A DNA stretch of 64,000 nt, taken from the NCBI GenBank assembly GCA_963969495.1, contig OZ018326.1, forward strand, positions 181,885,653-181,949,652, read 5' to 3'. Below the pieces are notes generated by a model. The model was given only the letters and a program-made list of their open reading frames with translations. It ran no database searches and was not told where the DNA came from. Positions 60,955 to 64,000 of this stretch are shown here, in pieces. Position numbers and translations under genes: made by a program. Position 1 is the first letter of the stretch, and the number at the start of each line of letters is the position of its first letter. The DNA is from Ceratothoa steindachneri. Its lineage: Eukaryota > Arthropoda > Malacostraca > Isopoda > Cymothoidae.

Positions 60955-61740
60955 ATAACATCAAATGTCCCCACTTTGGTCGACCAAACAAACAGTCAAA
61001 GAAATATTCTGTCTATCAGGAAGACATAAACAGAACTGCAGCATCAAATGAGGCATAATGAGATCTTGCAGCACGCGGCTCAGATGTACACAATCCAACA
61101 CTAAAACGTTATTTACCCCGTGAATGATTTCATGCACGTGTAATGGGAATAAACCCTCTATTTAATATAGCTTTTAAAGATGCCTGTTTTATGTTCGTGA
61201 TCTGGAAGATAGCCAAGCTAAATTGATTAAATAATATTTTGGCCAGTTGAGACAAAAATAGAGCTCTATGAAAAAAACTACAAACAGTATGTTTGGTGGA
61301 GATCTGGCGAAACCATCGCAGAAATCAACATCATCCCTACTGTCAAACATGATCGAAGTTCGATTATTTTGTCGGATATTTTCAATGCTGCTGTAATGGC
61401 GCGTTAAAATTAATAGATAGCAATATGAATTTTCCAAACTATTTGACTAGGAAAGGGACCTGAGACTTGAAAAGCATTTCACATTTCAACAAGACAACAA
61501 TCACAAACAAACCAGCATATTTACCCAGAAATACCTAGTAAAACATAACATTACTTTATTTATGTGGCCTTCTCAAAGTCCAGATTTGAACCTCAGCGAA
61601 CATCTGAGGTTCCGAAGAAACGTGTACATAAGATCGTTACTCGCAACATTATATAATTAGAAAGGTTTGCCGAAGACGAGGGGATAAAATCAATTCAGAA
61701 ACTTGCACAAATATTGTACATTCATATATGAAACACTTTA
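60955..61740 (+). mobile_element. Tc1-like transposase remnant, + strand
   Basis: Fragments in several frames: VDQTNSQ-type HTH region, KIELYEKNYKQYVWWRSGET then IAEINIIPTVKH, FQQDNNHKQTSIFTQKYL (second Asp) and LFMWPSQSPDLNLSEHL (the Tc1 catalytic DLN block with the final Glu of EHL). Stops and frameshifts throughout. Confidence 0.85.
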
Positions 61741-62040
61741 TATATATTATTTAGATTAAAGGGTTCATACCAGATATTGATTTCCTGTTTCCATTATTAT
61801 ATTGTTCCTGTTTTCCGATAAATAAAGTTTTATCATTATTATACCCACTAAACTTCAAAATTTTATATTGATAGTTATTGCAAAAGAGTCTAAATCTTAT
61901 ATAATACCTATATGGGTTTTTCAAATGTTCTTTGACAGTCGATTTTTTATCTTTCAAGAGGTTTACGTGTTTGATAGAAAACGTCCAGTCAAATAAACCT
62001 AAAGATCTACCTTTTCAGCACGTGTCATTAAAAAATATTT
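61741..62040. other. Intron between two Tc1-like remnants
   Basis: About 300 bp of AT-rich DNA without recognised coding. Confidence 0.5.
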
Positions 62041-63000
62041 TCCATTGTATGTAGTTGTATGGAGATGAAAGTGAAGGAATAGAGATCTCTGCTTTCCTGC
62101 AACTGAGCCATAAGAATTCAGAAATAGCTAAGCGGCTCAACGCCTTCCGAATGACCGTACATAGCGTTACGGTGAGGCTCAATAACAGGAGAAACCTCAG
62201 AGATCAACCTCGTTTTGGTATAGTTCAAGTTATTAACCGTTTGGCAGTGAGAAAGGCATTAGAATCTGTTTCGAACATCTAAATGACTTCGCTCAGTTAT
62301 AAGAACATCTCGGTATCCAGAGTGTCCATGTCCCTCAAAGAGGAGGACGACAAAAACTTGAGCGGCATGAAAATACGTTTACTCACCCACCATGTGCGAG
62401 AAAAACTTCGGGAGCGCTGTCGCCACCTTGTCAACTACGTGAGGCGTCATGTCAATCGAATTCTTATTTATTCTTTATGAAAAAACCTTCCCCGTCGATC
62501 AGCTCACCAAAAAGCAGAATGACCTCGTGTTAAGGTTCCGTCAGAAGGTCTCTGAGCTCTAATACTTATCTTGACCAGGCAACCGGCCTCTGCGATGAGG
62601 CTTGCGGCTATGGATTCGAATGGCGAGGAGATGCCGCAATGTAGTTTGCGGCAGGATACAAGCTCACGGTGATCAATTTCAGGGACATCGTTGCCAGGAA
62701 AGTCCTGCCATGGGTGAAAAAGATGAAAAAAAGCGAACTACCTCTGTATGGCCGACGATGATATGGCCCACACGGACCATACCGGAAAGAATTGTGGCTT
62801 CACATGTCACCCGATTGCAACCCGTTAAATATTCCGCTTTGGGCTTTGTTGAGAAGGGCCGTCATTGTGGGGATAATACCATCCATTGAAAATGACTCAG
62901 TAATGAGGGAATGCAACCAGACCTGGTCCTGCCTGTAGAAAATCCGAAAGCAGATGGTGTCTTTTCGAATGATTTCGCAGCTATTTAAATCGTTTTCTAT
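62041..63000 (+). mobile_element. Second Tc1-like transposase remnant, + strand
   Basis: HTH region: AFLQLSHKNSEIAKRLNAFR then MTVHSVTVRLNN (62055-62282); LTHHVREKLRERCRHLVNYV; a middle QATGLCDEACGYGFEWRGDA then AMWFAAGYKLTVINFRDIVA and VLPWVKKMKKSELPLYGRRW; and an HMSPDCNPLNIPLWALL catalytic block. It belongs to a different arthropod Tc1-like family from the neighbour at 61 kb. Frames are broken at several points. Confidence 0.8.
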
Positions 63001-63094
63001 TTTTATGTATTTTTTATTAGTATATATTGCCTCCTTCTGTTCCCGACTTTTTTTCAATTTTCCCTGCATCGATTTACGTTTTATATATATACGA

Positions 63095-63154
<60 letters not shown>
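63095..63154. repeat. (TA)n tract at PLE 3' end
   Basis: TA run directly beyond the 3' tail of the - strand PLE. Confidence 0.95.
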
Positions 63155-63156
<2 letters not shown>

Positions 63157-63959
63157 TGTATATATAAGTAAACAACTCCATGGCGAGTTATGGTATATGA
63201 TAGTAAAACCAGTGTATAGGAGCCAAAGGTATAATTTACGAGACTAGTTTCAGTATGTAGTTTATCATACCATCTTCAGTCGTAAACTGAAAATGCAATT
63301 TTTACAAAAGTCTATTAATAGCGTACAGATAAAAAACAAAAAACAAACAAACACAAATAAAAACAGAACGGGCCGAAAAAGGTCATTAATCATGGAGTGC
63401 GAGTCTAAGATCGTTGACTAAGCTGTTTACGATGAGGTTACGGAAATGGAGGCTGCATTTCAATTGCCCATCTCACAAATTAAAATTGGGAATCTCTCAT
63501 ATTAATTTAGATTCTACTATTTTTTCAAGGAAATCTTTACAATTATATATGATTTGTGCCTTTGGATAGTCAATTTGGTGGTTGAAATTGCTAATATGAT
63601 AAAAAATACTGGATCTGGTACTCCCTCGTCTGCTATGACCTTTATGTTCATAAATTATTTTTGTTAAGGTTCTTCCGATCTCTCTTATCTATGTAAAAGG
63701 AGTGACAGTTTGTAGAGCTACACTGGATTAAATATACACCTGCTTCATTTGGCTGATCTAGGAGCTTGGTTGAAGGGGAAGTTTTAAGGATAGAAAAAGG
63801 GTATTTAAATGGGGTTAGGCCTGGAGAAATAACTTTATTCACTCCTTTGAGGAGTGAACTTTATTTGTTCCGCTAGAAATTGCTAACTGAAACTTGATCC
63901 TCTCTGGTGGTATATAGGGCGTTCTCCAGGGGGTTATAAGAAGCGGGCGATATAATTTT

Positions 63960-63961
<2 letters not shown>
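63155..63961 (-). mobile_element. Penelope-like 3' portion with GIY-YIG, - strand
   Basis: The - strand reads SPGLTPFKYPFSILKTSPST, AGVYLIQCSSTNCHSFYIDK (GIY-YIG, about 63670-63760), then in another frame GHSRRGSTRSSIFYHISNFN then HQIDYPKAQIIYNCKDFLEK and VESKLI, the usual PLE C-terminal order. A hammerhead-like structure (63233-63288) and a (TA)n tract follow. The RT part would be upstream, at or beyond the window edge. Confidence 0.85.
63233..63288 (-). ncRNA. Type I hammerhead ribozyme candidate in PLE tail
   Basis: On the - strand: stem I strand AGTTTACGA (63288-63280), core CTGAAGA (63279-63273), one unpaired T, stem II GGTATG/CATACT with an 8-nt loop, GAAA, short stem III AC-TA-GT, cleavage nucleotide C (63242), then stem I closing strand TCGTAAATT (63241-63233). 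Stem I is 9 bp with one G.T pair. All core residues except the extra T match the hammerhead consensus, and PLEs are known hosts of this ribozyme. Confidence 0.65.

Positions 63962-63962
<1 letters not shown>

Positions 63963-64000
<38 letters not shown>
63963..64000. repeat. (TA)n tract at window end
   Basis: TA run reaching the right edge. Confidence 0.95.

Noticed and set aside
59655..64000. Search for the N-terminal WD40 exons of TULP4
   Set aside because: No frame on the - strand resembles the missing WD repeats; the region holds transposon remnants and a PLE. The exons are presumably beyond 64000.

Overview
This is eukaryotic, intron-containing nuclear DNA. It is AT-rich, studded with (TA)n tracts and crowded with decayed Tc1/mariner, hAT and Penelope-like elements. 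The gene content and transposon mix fit an arthropod, plausibly a crustacean such as a copepod; that placement is inference. I see no bacterial, phage, CRISPR, rRNA or tRNA features.

Two host genes can be reconstructed from spliced exons. At the left, on the + strand, are the last three coding exons of an aromatic amino acid hydroxylase, best read as tryptophan hydroxylase (3698-3888, 4647-4803, 6965-7048; stop at 7046-7048). Its catalytic iron-binding exons lie left of the window. Converging on it from the right, on the - strand, is a Tubby-like protein 4 (TULP4) gene. I could define 15 consecutive exons from 59654 down to the stop at 11937-11939. All splice phases agree and the total is 3633 nt (1210 codons plus stop). 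The exons carry late WD40 repeats, a SOCS box with an LPIP-type Cul5 motif, a split tubby domain and a long disordered middle. The 5' end of the gene lies right of the window. Two of its introns use GC donors.

Almost everything else is TULP4 intron filled with mobile elements. The 5.9-kb intron (13127-19022) has two Penelope-like (PLE) fragments in opposite orientation around a DNA transposon. The 1.6-kb intron (20175-21783) has two degenerate minisatellites. The 5.0-kb intron (22081-27092) has a Tc1 remnant and a broken copy of an uncharacterised multicopy invertebrate gene family. The 8.4-kb intron (29276-37725) has a mariner, a head-to-head inverted PLE pair and an ISXO2/Merlin-like remnant. 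The 20-kb intron (38288-58308) has a foldback palindrome, PLE pieces, Tc1 remnants, a 4.0-kb hAT element with a mariner nested near its 5' end, an almost intact mariner inserted in a (TA)n tract, another inverted PLE pair, and a candidate small nested gene on the + strand. The stretch 59655-64000 is upstream TULP4 intron with two Tc1-like remnants and a PLE whose 3' region can fold as a type I hammerhead ribozyme.

The most interesting signals are that hammerhead-like motif and its relatives, the repeated head-to-head arrangement of PLE copies, the abutment of PLE 3' ends on (TA)n tracts, the nested hAT/mariner structure, and the large foldback between two (TA)n tracts.
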